Part shown: positions 49,601 to 60,027 of the stretch, in pieces
Layout of the letters: each line of letters begins with the position of its first letter
Numbering within the stretch: the stretch's first letter is position 1
Source: Pyxicephalus adspersus
Taxonomy: Eukaryota > Chordata > Amphibia > Anura > Pyxicephalidae
Length of the DNA stretch: 64,000 bases
Assembly: GCF_032062135.1 (NCBI RefSeq)
Contig: NC_092861.1
Span: 59,628,688 to 59,692,687, forward strand
Direction of reading: 5' to 3'
Made by a program: the position numbers and the translations under genes
Notes under the pieces: generated by a model
What the model saw: only the letters and a program-made list of their open reading frames with translations
The model's database searches: none
Told to the model about the DNA's origin: nothing

Positions 49601-52600
49601 ATCTATCAGGCTTATTTAGATACATTGCTTGATTTAAATGTACTTTTAGAGATTAATTCCAAATGTTGGGTAAGTTCCTTGTTAGTTTTATTTACTAAGT
49701 ATAGAATATAACTTTTTTGGTTGTTGCTGTTTGCACTACATAAATATTACAATTTTGCAGGCAGAAACATAACTGGGGTCCTGTGCTTCTCTAGCAATAA
49801 GCTGTAAAAACTACCCTTGAAAAAAACACTTCCAGCAATGGCTTTATATTTGCAAATATTGGAAATTCATATTTGGTTCAATTATCCATGTAATTTGATT
49901 GTGTAAATTATAAAGTACATTAATCAGTTTAATTACTGAGACTATTGCAATACAGATATGGTGAAATGTGTCCCCATAAGGTTTAGTAAACCTACTTGTC
50001 AAACTAACAGCTCACGCTTGAAGTTTATTAAATATGTATGTATGTATAGTACCTACATGCAGCAATCTATGTGGCTCTAAATCTTACAGTATAGTTGACA
50101 CTATATGGATTGTTGCAGCATAGTTACTATCCATGCACCTATGCAAATATGTAATCCCTATGCTTCTATATGCTACATATGGGCTACTATATTACAGCAT
50201 TCATGTACTACATCCATTGGCCTCATACTGTATGGTGCAACAATCTATGTGTCTCTGGCAACTATACAGCAAGGGTTGCATGGGGATTGTTGCACCCAGT
50301 GGGGAATCATTATGGTGAACATTGTACTGAAAGAGACATTACATAGCAAAGGCCAAATAGGTTTGAAAGTAGCCTAAACAACTGTATTTAAGGCTAGGTA
50401 GACATGTGCAATGGTTCCCGTCGGATAATTGGCCCAGGGCTGATATTGGACGACACTCTTGCGTGTGCACGGACGATGGACCAGGAATGATCGTAATGGA
50501 AGTGAAGGGGGAAAGACCGACCCGGGGTGCTGCTCTGTTGTTCTCCCCCTCTCCTCTCCATAGGGCAGAACGGTGCTGTATGTACAGCGCTCGTTCATGT
50601 ATCGTGTAGTCGTTAGTCGTTGAAAAGGATCATGATAGATCCTTTCCAACCACAGTTATTGCAAGTGTGTACATAGCCTAATGGAGTACTAAGCCCTGTC
50701 AGGACAAGATATGTAGAGATTCAGCCTGAGATGTATGACATTTCTATTTTTACACCTGGCCAAAACTCCCCCCCTCCACCACCGCCAACTTGCTACCCTG
50801 GTGGGCGCCAGTTTTGCTGCCCATAATATAGTTACTTCGTACTGTCAGTGTTTTAGTTCAGGGCTAGTAGCTGTCAGTGCATAACAAAGCAGGTTTCTAA
50901 ACTCAAACCATCCTACCATTATGATAATAATAGGCTATAGGATGCTGCATACCAGGCTCCTCTTGCACAATCAGGTGACAGAAATCAGCAGCGCACCCAA
51001 ATTCCTTTTTGCAACATTAGCGATACAGATGATAATACAACCTGAAGCATTGCGAACTTAATGCCTTCAGTTATAACTGACATAGATATTATTAGCATCA
51101 CAATGTATAACCTACATACGCCACACCTTTTTAAATACAAGTTGTCCAAAAATTTTAGAGCTAAATATTAGCACATATTGTATAATATAATATATATATT
51201 GTATATTATATATATATAATATTGTATATTATATAATATAATAATTTAAAATACAAAGAAACACTAAGTGGCAAACTGCATTTGGTGTGTATATAGGTAA
51301 ATCCTGGATTCCTGGTGCCCAACACATGGCCTGCATTGTGTTCAGCCTGCTAGCACCATGAAAAAGGCTTACTGTTCTGGCTGCAACTTTCTGCCAATTG
51401 CATAGCCAGGCTAGTAGAGTTTGTGTTTTTTCATCTTGACCCCAGGAGTGGGGAATCACTGTTTGCAAATAGATTCTCTGTTCTTGATGTGTGCACCTTA
51501 ACCTTCCAGGAGAATAATTTATTGGGTAGAAGAATCTGACAAAATAGTGGGAGCATCCAGAAAATTGTGTTCCAAAAAAACTGTAACAGCTGTTGAGTTC
51601 CTGTTAAGTAAGCTGTCCGCTTACATACACCACTGGTGCAGAAATAAAGACAACGCATTAGAAGCTAATCTTGTTGTTGTGAAAAGACTTGGATGGAGTT
51701 GGCACATCAAGGGCCTATTTACTTGCAAACAGTGGTTTCTTACTCCCATAGCCATGGAGCTAAAGACAAAAAGTAAACTCAAGCTAATTAAAGGGGAACT
51801 TCATGTACCTTTAAACCCGCAGGGCAGTTGATCAGTCCGGAGGTTTCTTCCATCGGGTCACACGTCGTCCTGGCATCCGTCCTCATGCCGGCGCATCAGG
51901 CGCGGCCATCTACGCCTCTTTTTCGGGGTTCTTCTTCCTACGTCACCTGACACAGGCACAAGATCAGGTGACGTAGATGGGAGAAAACTTGCTGATCTCA
52001 CTGTGCATGTGTGAGATTGGCAATTTTTTTCCCTTTTCACAAAAGGAGCACCTAGAAGGCTCCCGGGATGCATGACGTAGGTATGCACTTCCATTTATTT
52101 CATTTTAAAAAATTAGGTGCCATTTATTTTTAATGTCACCCAGAACACATCTTACACATTTTTACTTTGTGGTGCACTGCTCCACAGCCCTTTCTTTTTA
52201 AATAGGCCCTGACACATGAACTTTCACTCCAATCAAGTTGCAGTAAGGCACAGTAAACATGCTCATTGTTGTAACACCTGTTACATATATCTACAAAACC
52301 CATATGTGCTGCAGTCCAGCAAAATTCATGTATCCTGATTGGTGGGCTGCAAAAAATACCCGCAACTATTTTTGTACACTGAGATATGTGATTTTCATTG
52401 TGAATGGACTGCCTAATGCTCATTTTACAGTTTTTAATTTAATCAGATCAGTGGCTGTATAATTTGGTGTGGGTTTAACCTTGATGACCTAGAGTACAGC
52501 TATGACACCTCTCTCAGTTATGTCAGTGCAGCTCTAACTGCCTGTGACAGGACACTGAAGTAGCAACAAAATAATTATAGGTTGATCCCTCTGCTCTCTT

Positions 52601-54843
52601 CTCCTGAGTCAGCGGATTCCTTGACAAATCATGTACATACTGTATCACATGCCTGATTTGCACCTCCTAATACTGAGTCAACATCAATCGGTCCCAGTTG
52701 TACTTTACAGGAGATTAATATATAGGATAATATTGTCCCCTTTTCCTCCTGTGTCACTGTCTGTATCTGTCTGTCATTTGCAACCCTATTTAATGTACAG
52801 CACTGCGTAATATGTTGGCCCTATATAAATACTGTTTAAAAATAGTTGCATTTAAACATACATTTTTAAAACTATATAATTGAGATAAGATTATCATATA
52901 TGAGTTCAGCTTTAACATTTTATCTAAGACCTTAGTGCCCTAAAAAGCTCTGTAGGGAGAATTTTGCCTTCTAGCACACGTTTAGTCTGTTGTTCTCCTA
53001 ACCTCTAATTAGGTCCAGACAGCGGCTCTGATGGGCTGGATCTGGCATTAAAAGGAACTATAAATACTGTGCAACCCTGCTCAACCCCATCTCCTGGGGG
53101 CAGTAAATTATTGCCATAGTGATATATTGATGGCTGATTGCAGATAGCAATAAATTACTATTAGTTGTGACCTGATGCTGTAGAGTTGCATGGTGGGCAG
53201 CAACAGATCTCCAGTTACTATATCTACATTCTCCATTAGGAAATAAAAAATACATTTTTAGTACATGAAGAATAAAAATATAAAATATAAAGTACTATTC
53301 TAATTATTCTCAAGGTTATACTAAATATGTTGGGTATGCTTAATCATATTTACGGAGCAAAGTTTGTAGGCAAACACAGTGTTGTTTAGAACTATCATAA
53401 ACCCATGAAAGTGTAACTAAAAAGCTAATTTCTGTCCACACAAACCCAATATGCTCTTTTCTAAGGACCCATCAAAGTATTAAAAGTAAGTATTACTATT
53501 AGTGCTAAAAAGGTTTATGTAACTCCACAAACTGCAATTCATGACATGTGTACACTGGTGCCCTGCAGTGTGAATGTGTAGCCCACTACTAGAAAAGTGA
53601 GTTGAATTGCCATTCAAAATTATTGGTGCCACATTTGCATGCCACATGGCATGCAAATCGGTGAATAAACATTTTATTATGCATTAATATAATGCAAATT
53701 TATGAAAAGAAAACTGTCATGCGGCCCTCTGGAAATGCTGAGGACTGCACTTAAAGTAAAATTAAAGTTTCGCATACACAAAGTTATGTCATCCCAGCCT
53801 GACCAATCAAGATATCCGAAATTCTGACACCTGGAAGCTGAGCAGAAGAAGGTGACACCTGCAATGGAACGTGGACAGGTGAGCTTAACTAAAAAAAAGT
53901 TTATCTAGCAAGTAAGCCTATTTTAGTGCAGAGGGCCAATCGCCTGTCCCCTCTGTAATAAGGGATCTGCCTGGTCCCACTTGTTTGTTTTGATGAATTT
54001 AATAAATATTTGCTAAACTAGTAACCACCAGTAATCTAGGATCTAGCTAGGCTAGCTGCCACCTAGTGTTTGTTTTTTAATTCTCAGTATTCTGAAATAT
54101 TTGGTGTAACCAGAGCCCTAGTCCCTACTAACCTAAACCTGATTCTTATCTGGGATCCCCCTCTGGAAGCTGGGAGGTGTGAATATTGAAGATTTAAATT
54201 TATTATCAGATATTCCTAGCATGGATAAAGAAGACATCGGACAAGGGGCATTATGGACCCTTCAATAATAATAATATGGACTGATGTTGCTTCTTTTTTA
54301 AGTGTTCTTTAACTGGCTACACTGGTAAACAGCTAAATGTCACAAAGGACTGCATTGCAAGTGTGGCACGGGGATAGCCCTTTTTTTTGAGGTTTGGGTA
54401 ATTAGATGATCAATGGGTTTCTCTTGAGAATCTGCAATTTTTACCATCAATTGCAATGATGAATTTGTAAAATCAATGTGTTCATTATAGAGAAAGTAGA
54501 TAGTAAAATGTCACAAATTGTCTCCTACAGACATGACATGACCTGTTCATATATGCTGCTTTCCCTCCCCACAGAACACAAGGATTTCTCACCACCAGTT
54601 CTGGATCTTCTCCCACCAGATGCCCTGTCCTCTGGTGCAGAAAGGCATCTGGCATTTATCAGCCAGAATCTTCGAATGGTGAGAGAAGTTTTAGAAAGCA
54701 AACAACAGTTGCAGGCACAGGAAGAAGAGTGGGTGCAAATCGGCTATGTGCTGGACTCACTTCTATATCGTCTTTATCTCATCTTTATTGGGTCATATGC
54801 CATCATCATTATTAGTGTGTGGTGTGTCTGGTATAACACATAA
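42457..54843 (+). CDS. HTR3 (C/D/E-like): 5-HT3-like ligand-gated ion channel subunit (HTR3C/D/E-type), nine exons
   Basis: Cys-loop receptor subunit expected to assemble into pentameric cation channels. Nine exons join in phase into 485 codons, close to the ~480 usual for 5-HT3 subunits. Seen: signal peptide (1-~17); sequons NYS and NIS; loop D W83 and R85; WTPD at 114-117; Cys-loop C155-C169 ([13 protein letters not shown] between); M1 after VVIRRRP; M2 with acid D270 at -1', Leu280 at 9' and D291 at 20'; PLIGIYF leading into M3; an MX-like stretch; the MA helix around 425-450; and M4 with a short tail ending WYNT. The place between ABCC5 and EIF2B5 argues for the HTR3C/D/E lineage over HTR3A/B. 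Loop A, B and C residues and portal arginines differ from 5-HT3A. The first exon is the least certain part. Confidence 0.92.
42506..44026. other. HTR3-like intron 1
   Basis: 1.5 kb, AT-rich. Contains the palindromic foldback copy at 43289-43512. Nothing else recognised. Confidence 0.75.
43289..43512. mobile_element. palindromic foldback MITE, family P (copy 2)
   Basis: 224 bp, from GGCCCTGATTTATTAAATC to its inverse GAAATCAGGCCC, flanked by AAT on both sides (43286-43288, 43513-43515). The arms pair along most of their length through GATACACTTTCATCAGTGAA and GCTGG blocks. No coding content. Confidence 0.85.
44027..44190 (+). CDS. HTR3 (C/D/E-like): HTR3-like exon 2
   Basis: Acceptor TTGTAG, donor GTAAGA, phase 1 in and phase 0 out. 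Encodes VQSESAELQ through [19 protein letters not shown] and TIYAVLGV, the N-terminal helix and first strands of the ligand-binding domain. Confidence 0.92.
44312..44356 (+). CDS. HTR3 (C/D/E-like): HTR3-like exon 3 (45 bp)
   Basis: [15 protein letters not shown], exactly 15 codons between CAACAG and GTAAGT. The 45-bp size is characteristic of Cys-loop receptor exon 3. Carries loop D Trp83 and Arg85. Confidence 0.95.
44357..45917. other. HTR3-like intron 3
   Basis: 1.56 kb, with short chance frames only. No element recognised. Confidence 0.7.
45918..46027 (+). CDS. HTR3 (C/D/E-like): HTR3-like exon 4
   Basis: [19 protein letters not shown] through [15 protein letters not shown]. 110 bp, acceptor CAACAG, donor GTATGT, phase 2 out. 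Contains loop A, where Tyr121 stands where 5-HT3A has Asn. Confidence 0.95.
46254..46273. repeat. 20-bp direct repeat, left copy
   Basis: ACTGTGGTTTATAAGAATCT, identical to 46559-46578. The pair brackets the GATA-tailed element and looks like a target-site duplication. Confidence 0.75.
46274..46558 (-). repeat. GATA-tailed interspersed repeat, copy 2 (inverted)
   Basis: (ATCT)n run at about 46,277-46,340 followed by the reverse complement of 42211-42427, ending GTCACACATTTGTCACAG. Element about 285 bp between two identical 20-bp repeats. Lies in receptor intron 4. Confidence 0.8.
46559..46578. repeat. 20-bp direct repeat, right copy
   Basis: Identical to 46254-46273 and followed directly by a second (ATCT)n run. 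Confidence 0.75.
46575..46613. repeat. (ATCT)n microsatellite next to exon 5 acceptor
   Basis: About nine ATCT units ending roughly 45 bp before the exon 5 acceptor at 46657, close to where a branch point would lie. Confidence 0.9.
46658..46827 (+). CDS. HTR3 (C/D/E-like): HTR3-like exon 5 (Cys-loop)
   Basis: [19 protein letters not shown] through [15 protein letters not shown] and [10 protein letters not shown]. Acceptor TTTTAG, donor GTAATA, phase 1 out. The 13-residue Cys-loop spacing is conserved. Loop B has Tyr176 where 5-HT3A has Trp. Confidence 0.95.
46828..48077. other. HTR3-like intron 5
   Basis: 1.25 kb AT-rich intron. I see nothing recognisable. Confidence 0.75.
48078..48238 (+). 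CDS. HTR3 (C/D/E-like): HTR3-like exon 6
   Basis: [14 protein letters not shown] through [11 protein letters not shown] and [12 protein letters not shown]. Acceptor CACTTAG, donor GTGAGA, phase 0 out. Covers strands 8-9 and loop C. Confidence 0.93.
48372..48582 (+). CDS. HTR3 (C/D/E-like): HTR3-like exon 7 (M1-M2)
   Basis: [20 protein letters not shown], then the M2 pore helix [20 protein letters not shown] and [10 protein letters not shown]. Acceptor TTTCAG, donor GTAAGA, phase 1 out. Confidence 0.97.
48583..49296. other. HTR3-like intron 7
   Basis: 714 bp. Nothing recognisable. Confidence 0.75.
49297..49575 (+). CDS. HTR3 (C/D/E-like): HTR3-like exon 8 (M3 and intracellular loop)
   Basis: [20 protein letters not shown] (M3), an MX-like [19 protein letters not shown] helix, then a low-complexity loop with Asn/Pro/His. 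Acceptor TTACAG, donor GTAATA, phase 1 out. Confidence 0.95.
50392..50678. mobile_element. foldback MITE, TAA-flanked family H (copy 4)
   Basis: Left end GGCTAGGTAGACATGTGCAA and right end GCAAGTGTGTACATAGCC form terminal inverted repeats, with TAA on each side (50389-50391 and 50679-50681). The internal AGAACGGTGCTGTATGTACAG and GATCCTTTCCAACCA blocks match the 18.9-kb copy. 287 bp, non-coding, consistent with a PIF/Harbinger-derived MITE. Confidence 0.85.
51786..52090 (+). repeat. interspersed repeat family F2, copy 2
   Basis: Shares AGTCCGGAGGTTTCTTCCAT, GGGTCACACGTCGTCC, GCTGATCTCACTG, GTGTGAGATTGGCAA and CTCCCGGGATGCATGACGTAG with the other copies. Contains a perfect 13-bp stem, CTACGTCACCTGA (51938-51950) with TCAGGTGACGTAG (51964-51976). 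Confidence 0.75.
52735..52848 (+). repeat. SINE-like interspersed repeat F3, copy 2
   Basis: CCTCCTGTGTCACTGTCTGT, TGTCTGTCATTTGCAACCC, AATGTACAGCACTGCGTAAT and CTATATAAATACTG, aligned over its length with 22.757-22.868 kb. Confidence 0.65.
53633..53699. promoter_or_regulatory. octamer (POU-type) motif cluster, candidate
   Basis: ATTTGCATGCCA (53633-53644) and TGGCATGCAAAT (53647-53658) form a perfect palindrome with a 2-bp spacer, holding two inverted octamers. A third ATGCAAAT lies at 53692-53699. Octamers are known POU/Oct binding sites. Any activity here is inference. Confidence 0.35.
54575..54843 (+). CDS. HTR3 (C/D/E-like): HTR3-like exon 9 (MA helix, M4, stop)
   Basis: [20 protein letters not shown], the MA helix ([17 protein letters not shown] and following), [20 protein letters not shown] (M4), and stop TAA at 54841-54843. 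Acceptor CCCCACAG. Confidence 0.96.
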
Positions 54844-55276
54844 ATATCTATGGACATTGGACATGGAAAATATATGACTAGGTCTGAGGTTTAAGGTGAA
54901 CCTGTGGTCAGACTAAGGACATTCAATTATGTACCGTACATATTCTGAACAAGCAGTAAATTAACTTAACAACATGTCCTTTTTTTCTCTGTAGCTGCTG
55001 GCACTGTGGAGCAATTCACCCTCAAAATTCCCAACAAGGTCTTTTTGTCATGTAGCTTACCTTACACTACTTTATCCTCAAAGCAAACCATCCACCTATC
55101 AGGGAATTTAGATTGTTGCATAAACCATCTTACTGCCATAGAAAAATGGAGAGATCCAGTAAAAACATCACTGGGTTTAAAATCAAATATGTAAATACAT
55201 AGGTTATATTATAATACATAAAACTGAAAGGTTTTGTTGAATAATTTATCATGATTATGTAGGGAGGAGACTCAAT

Positions 55277-55429
55277 GAGCCCAATTTATTAAAGCTATCC
55301 AAGGCTGGAGAGGATACACTTTCATCAGTGAATCCTGAACCAGATCCATTCCAGGTTTGCTTGATCTCCCAGCTTCACTAATGAAAGTGTATCCTCTCCA
55401 GGCTTGGAGAGCTTTATTAAATCAGGCTC
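55277..55429. mobile_element. palindromic foldback MITE, family P (copy 3, internally deleted)
   Basis: 153 bp. GAGCCCAATTTATTAAAGC to its inverse AAATCAGGCTC, flanked by AAT on both sides (55274-55276, 55430-55432). The left arm is truncated after TTCATCAGTGAA. Confidence 0.85.
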
Positions 55430-55912
55430 AATATAAGCACTCTGAACTTTAGATTTAAAGTTTGGAAGGCTGCAAAATCACTGCTTAGAGAAGGAGAACT
55501 AGGGCGAAAACTACTTGAATGACTTTGGTGCTCCTGTTTTGAACTTTGAAGATTATTTGCTTTAAATTGCTTGTACCTACAGGAGTCAGTAAGTTTGTTT
55601 AAACATTTTTTCCAAATACCCCAACAATATATGTAGAGTGATTTTTTAGGTATCAGGTATTTTCTGTGATTAATACTATCAACATATATATATACTTTAA
55701 ATGTATTCATAATAAATATTTAAAGACAATTACATCCTATAACCACATCTTATTTCAGTGAGAAAATGTACTTAAAGAGTCCCTCTGTATATACCTTTGA
55801 TGCATTTGTAAATCAGATTACAAATGGGAATGTGGTTAAATAAAGCTAATATACTTCACCCTAAAATAACATTGGTAAAGTTTGTTTTAAAACACATTTG
55901 TTTGGTAAATAA

Positions 55913-55958
<46 letters not shown>

Positions 55959-57704
55959 ATAGATATAGACATGGCCGCCTTTAGACTGGCTATGGGGTTA
56001 ATTTTCAGTGACTTTAACGTATGGAATTAGGCTGCTAGCAGGTAAACAGTGTAGGTACCTGGATTGGCCAGACAGTGTTGGAGCTTGGCATTTTCCTTCT
56101 GCTATCCTCTGAAGTGCTTCTTACTATCACTTTGATCTGCTGCCTCACTAGTCAATAGGAAAAGGTATAAATTAGGAGGGGTCAGGCAGGTTCTGTCATA
56201 ACAAAGAAGTGCCTGACATTTAGGCATGCAAGTAAGGACATTTGGGCTGTCTGTACTCTACACCTGCTTATTTAGGCTAATTACCATTTTAAATGCATGG
56301 ATAATAATAGTTTCAGAAATATATTTTAAAAATTGTTGTATAGCTAGCTCTGTATTTGGTGAAACTATGATTTAATCTTGGGAAACAAAGTTTTACAGGT
56401 TGTTAATACTTTTTATACCCTAATGTTTCCAGTTATCTAATGTGGTCATTATTAGCAAATACAGTGGGTGATGACGTCAAAGTAATTATGAGACTCAGTG
56501 TATGGGTATTTTGTGCAGAAACAAATAGGGTTCCTGTTTGTTAAAGTCTTACAGTGTCTTTAATACTTCTTGGTAACACTTTTATACACAGGAAAACTGA
56601 AAACACACTAGAGAATAAGTTCACATTATTTTAAGACTATTAAATGCAACAACCCTCAAACCTATATGAAATAAAATGATGGAACCATTAGCAAGTAACT
56701 GAACATCTGTGCCATAGCAAGGTGTGAACATGGGGACTGCACTAGGGACCTCATCTCTAGCCTTGTAGTACATTGGGACTAAGTACTCATTATCACTTTT
56801 TTACCAGTTACTCCTGAGAATTGTAGGTGTAAATGAGTGCAAATGTTCTTAATATTACTACTTGAAGGAATCAACAACTTCTGTTTTTAATTACGCATAA
56901 TATATATTATATATTGTAGAAGCAATGACTATGCAAAATTATAGTACATGGTCATTTACTGATGGTATACTGTCATATTATGTATGTAACCCTGCAACCC
57001 TATAATTGACAATTTCAGTACAGTTATTGTTGAATATTGATAACTGAAATATATATATTTTTCTGTAAATGTTGTTGTGAAGGGTTCCAATAAAATCTGC
57101 CATTTAAATTTACATGAAAAGCTTCTTTTTTGTTGTTATTTATAAATGTAATTTGTATGTAATATATATGCATATATGTAAATCTGTTTTAATATTGTAT
57201 ACATATACAGCAAAAAAATATGGGCAGATATACAATACACAGACAAAAATCCCCAGGGTCTTCCATCCAATCTCAGAGTGTGTCCCTTGGATGCGCGTTT
57301 TTTTTAAATTTCCTTTTGTATGCTTTGTTCTGATTATTTTAGAATGGGGTTGTATTGAATAGGGTCATTTTCCTTATTGGAATGTCTTTGTTGCAGTGTC
57401 TTGACCTCAATTATGCACATAGCGGTAGTGATGTGATACCTTTGGTGTTTTAAACCCCTGCCTTGAAGAGGTAGAAGCATAACAAATTGCCAGTCAGTTG
57501 CGTTGCAGTGCTAATATGATAACAATAGCATGCTGATAGGAGGAGAGAAAAAAAATGACAGCAGGATACGTTTATTAGTGTGATTTATTTCTTTACATTG
57601 TTACTTACAGGCTGAGGTAGGGACAAGACCTGTAAGCAGAGAAATATCAGGGACTCAATATGGGAGCTTAAAGAGCCCACGTATACGGTATGTATTCCAT
57701 CTAT

Positions 57705-57921
57705 GGGCCTGATTTAATAAAACTCTCCAAGGCTTGAGAGGATACACTTTCATTAGTGAAGCTGGGTGATCAAGCAAACCTGGAATGGATTTCTTCAAAA
57801 TAATTTCCTAGCAAATGTTTTGAATCCTGGACCAGATCCATTCCAGGTTTGCTGAATCACCCAGCTTCACTGATAAAAGTGTATCCTCTCCAGCCCTGGA
57901 GAGCTTTAATAAATGAGGCCC
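57705..57921. mobile_element. palindromic foldback MITE, family P (copy 4)
   Basis: 217 bp. GGGCCTGATTTAATAAAAC to AAATGAGGCCC, flanked by TAT on both sides (57702-57704, 57922-57924). Arms carry GAGAGGATACACTTTCAT and its inverse. Confidence 0.88.
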
Positions 57922-58902
57922 TATATATTAAATTGTTTGCCAGGTGTTCAGCTATAAAAATTGACCTGTTTATCATTCTCATCCCTCAAACACACAATCA
58001 AAATGCCCTTACAACTATTTTATAGATGCAGACACACTGGGGCCAAATAGGGTCCTAGTGCCCCAAATTATGGCAGATACACAAGGGCACACAAATTAAG
58101 GTGAATCTGTATGAATCTGTATGCTGTGTATTGTAGAAAGGAAGCTAGTGCAGATGATGTATATAACATATGAAACAAATTCAGTATATCCTACTGTGCT
58201 TTCAAATTGTACAATATAATTTTGGTTGCAAACATTCACACTGCTCCAAAAAAAAAACTCAGCAATATTCCACACCCTTTAAAACTTCGAAGCTCTGCTC
58301 TTGCCACATTCCTGGCATACAAACCAATGAAGTCTCAGTTTTTTTTCTTCACTTCTCACTTGAATCCCCTGTATTGTTTCCTGTGGATTTTAAGTAGGCA
58401 AAGATGAGCAGTGTTCCAATGACATAATTGGATCGACAAGATGAGGAAATACCCTTGGATAATCTGAGAGGTAGGAATTTAGCAAGTATTTTTATATCTG
58501 TAGTCAGGAACAAAAAAGGGTTTAAAAAGGTCATTGCCAGGTTTCCAGATGATAATATTTGATAAACTGTGTTTTGAGCTTTATTATGAGAAGTATGGTT
58601 TAAAAGACTCTGTTCTTCTAATGTAATATATTTGGGTATGTATGAATAGATTTGGAACTCCCAAGAAATGCCAACAGATATGAGGTTGTATTCTTAGTTA
58701 GTGTTATTGTGGCATGGGAAAAACGAGTAGTATAAAAAAATAATCAGCAAGTGTTCTATCTAACAACATGCATTTCTAATATAAGTTGAAGAATTTCCCT
58801 TGCTCAGCTTTCAGGGGCCTCTTCTTTACAGAGGGATTCCCCATCACAATCCAAAATGAGTCCATAGTCCAGCAGGAGTTCATTAAGTGGTGTTGATGCA
58901 GT

Positions 58903-59083
58903 GGGCTTGATTTATTAAAGCTCTCCAAAGCTGCACCGGTGGAATGTATTTTAAATCTTTTGCTATTTGCTAGCAAATGTTTTCAATCCTGAACCAGATC
59001 CATTCCAGGTTTGCTAGATTACCCAGCTTCACTGATGAAAGTGTATCCTTTCTAGTCTTGGAGAGCTTTAATAAATCAGGCCC
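58903..59083. mobile_element. palindromic foldback MITE, family P (copy 5)
   Basis: 181 bp. GGGCTTGATTTATTAAAGC to AAATCAGGCCC, flanked by AGT on both sides (58900-58902, 59084-59086). The left arm lacks its inner half. Confidence 0.88.
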
Positions 59084-59465
59084 AGTGTATTAGTATAGCT
59101 TGACTAAAAGTCTATATCCCCGAAGAACTTACAATCTAGGAGTTAGATCAAATCTAACTACCCCTCATTTAAGGATCTTTTTATTTTCGGTACTTTTCTT
59201 TGAAAAAATCCCCTAAAAAAGGACTTAAAGCTGTCCCAAAGTATGTTAAAAAAGGGACCAAGCCCTCTTTTCATTTACTGTACATAGGGTCTCCCAATAT
59301 TTGTAAGGTTAACGGTATGGGGTACAGTAACCACATTACAATACAAAAATTAATACATTTACTTTCACTAAGTTAACCGTGCTTACAGGTGATGGGTATA
59401 TTAACCTTTCTGAAATAGGTAATATACCAAGAAAAAAAAAGAAATAAAATCTGTTTTTACCCAAA

Positions 59466-59995
59466 AAGGAAGAGAAAGTGAGTGCAAGCATGAGGGAGAG
59501 AGAGAGAGAAAGAAAGAGGGGGGGGGGGGGGGGGGGGAGAGAGAGAGAGGAAGAGAGGGAGAGACAGAGAGGAAGGGAGAGAGAGAGAGGGGTAGGGAGG
59601 GAGATGGAGGATGGGAAGGAGGGAGAGGGAGAGAGACAGACAGGAGGGGTGAGAGAGAGGGAGAAGAAGGGAGTGAGAGAGAAGAAGGGAGGGAGAGAGA
59701 GGGAGAGAGTGTGGAAGGGAGAGAGAGTGAAGGAGTGAAAGGAAGGGAGAGAAAGAGAGAGAGAGAGGAAGATAGAGACAGACAGACAGAGAGGGGGGAG
59801 ATATAGTGTGTGAGGGAGAGTGAGGGGAGAGAGAGTGAGGAGAGACAGAGGGAGGGGGAGAGAGAGAGAGAGGAAAGGAGAGAGACAGAGGAAGGAGAGA
59901 CAGAGTTCAGAAGGGAGAGACAGAGAGAGAAAGGGAGAGAGACAGAGGGAGATCAAGAGAGAAAGACAGAGGAAGGAGAGACAGAGTTCAGAAGG

Positions 59996-60027
<32 letters not shown>

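Larger units (their letters stand above)
49576..54574. other. HTR3-like intron 8 (5 kb)
   Basis: Holds a TAA-flanked foldback element (50.39-50.68 kb), an AT-only palindromic stretch (51.18-51.25 kb), F2 repeat (51.79-52.09 kb), F3 repeat (52.74-52.85 kb) and an octamer-motif cluster (53.63-53.70 kb). No additional exon or second receptor gene found. Confidence 0.75.
54844..59465. other. intergenic between HTR3-like gene and EIF2B5
   Basis: Includes the receptor 3' UTR of unknown length, with possible AATAAA signals near 55,708 and 57,088. Holds three palindromic foldback copies (55.28, 57.71, 58.90 kb) and an (AT)n run near 55,913-55,957. No gene recognised. Confidence 0.6.

Noticed and set aside
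51180..51250. AT-only palindromic stretch as a possible origin or matrix attachment site
   Set aside because: Simple TATA/ATAT low complexity forms such palindromes trivially, with no supporting motif.
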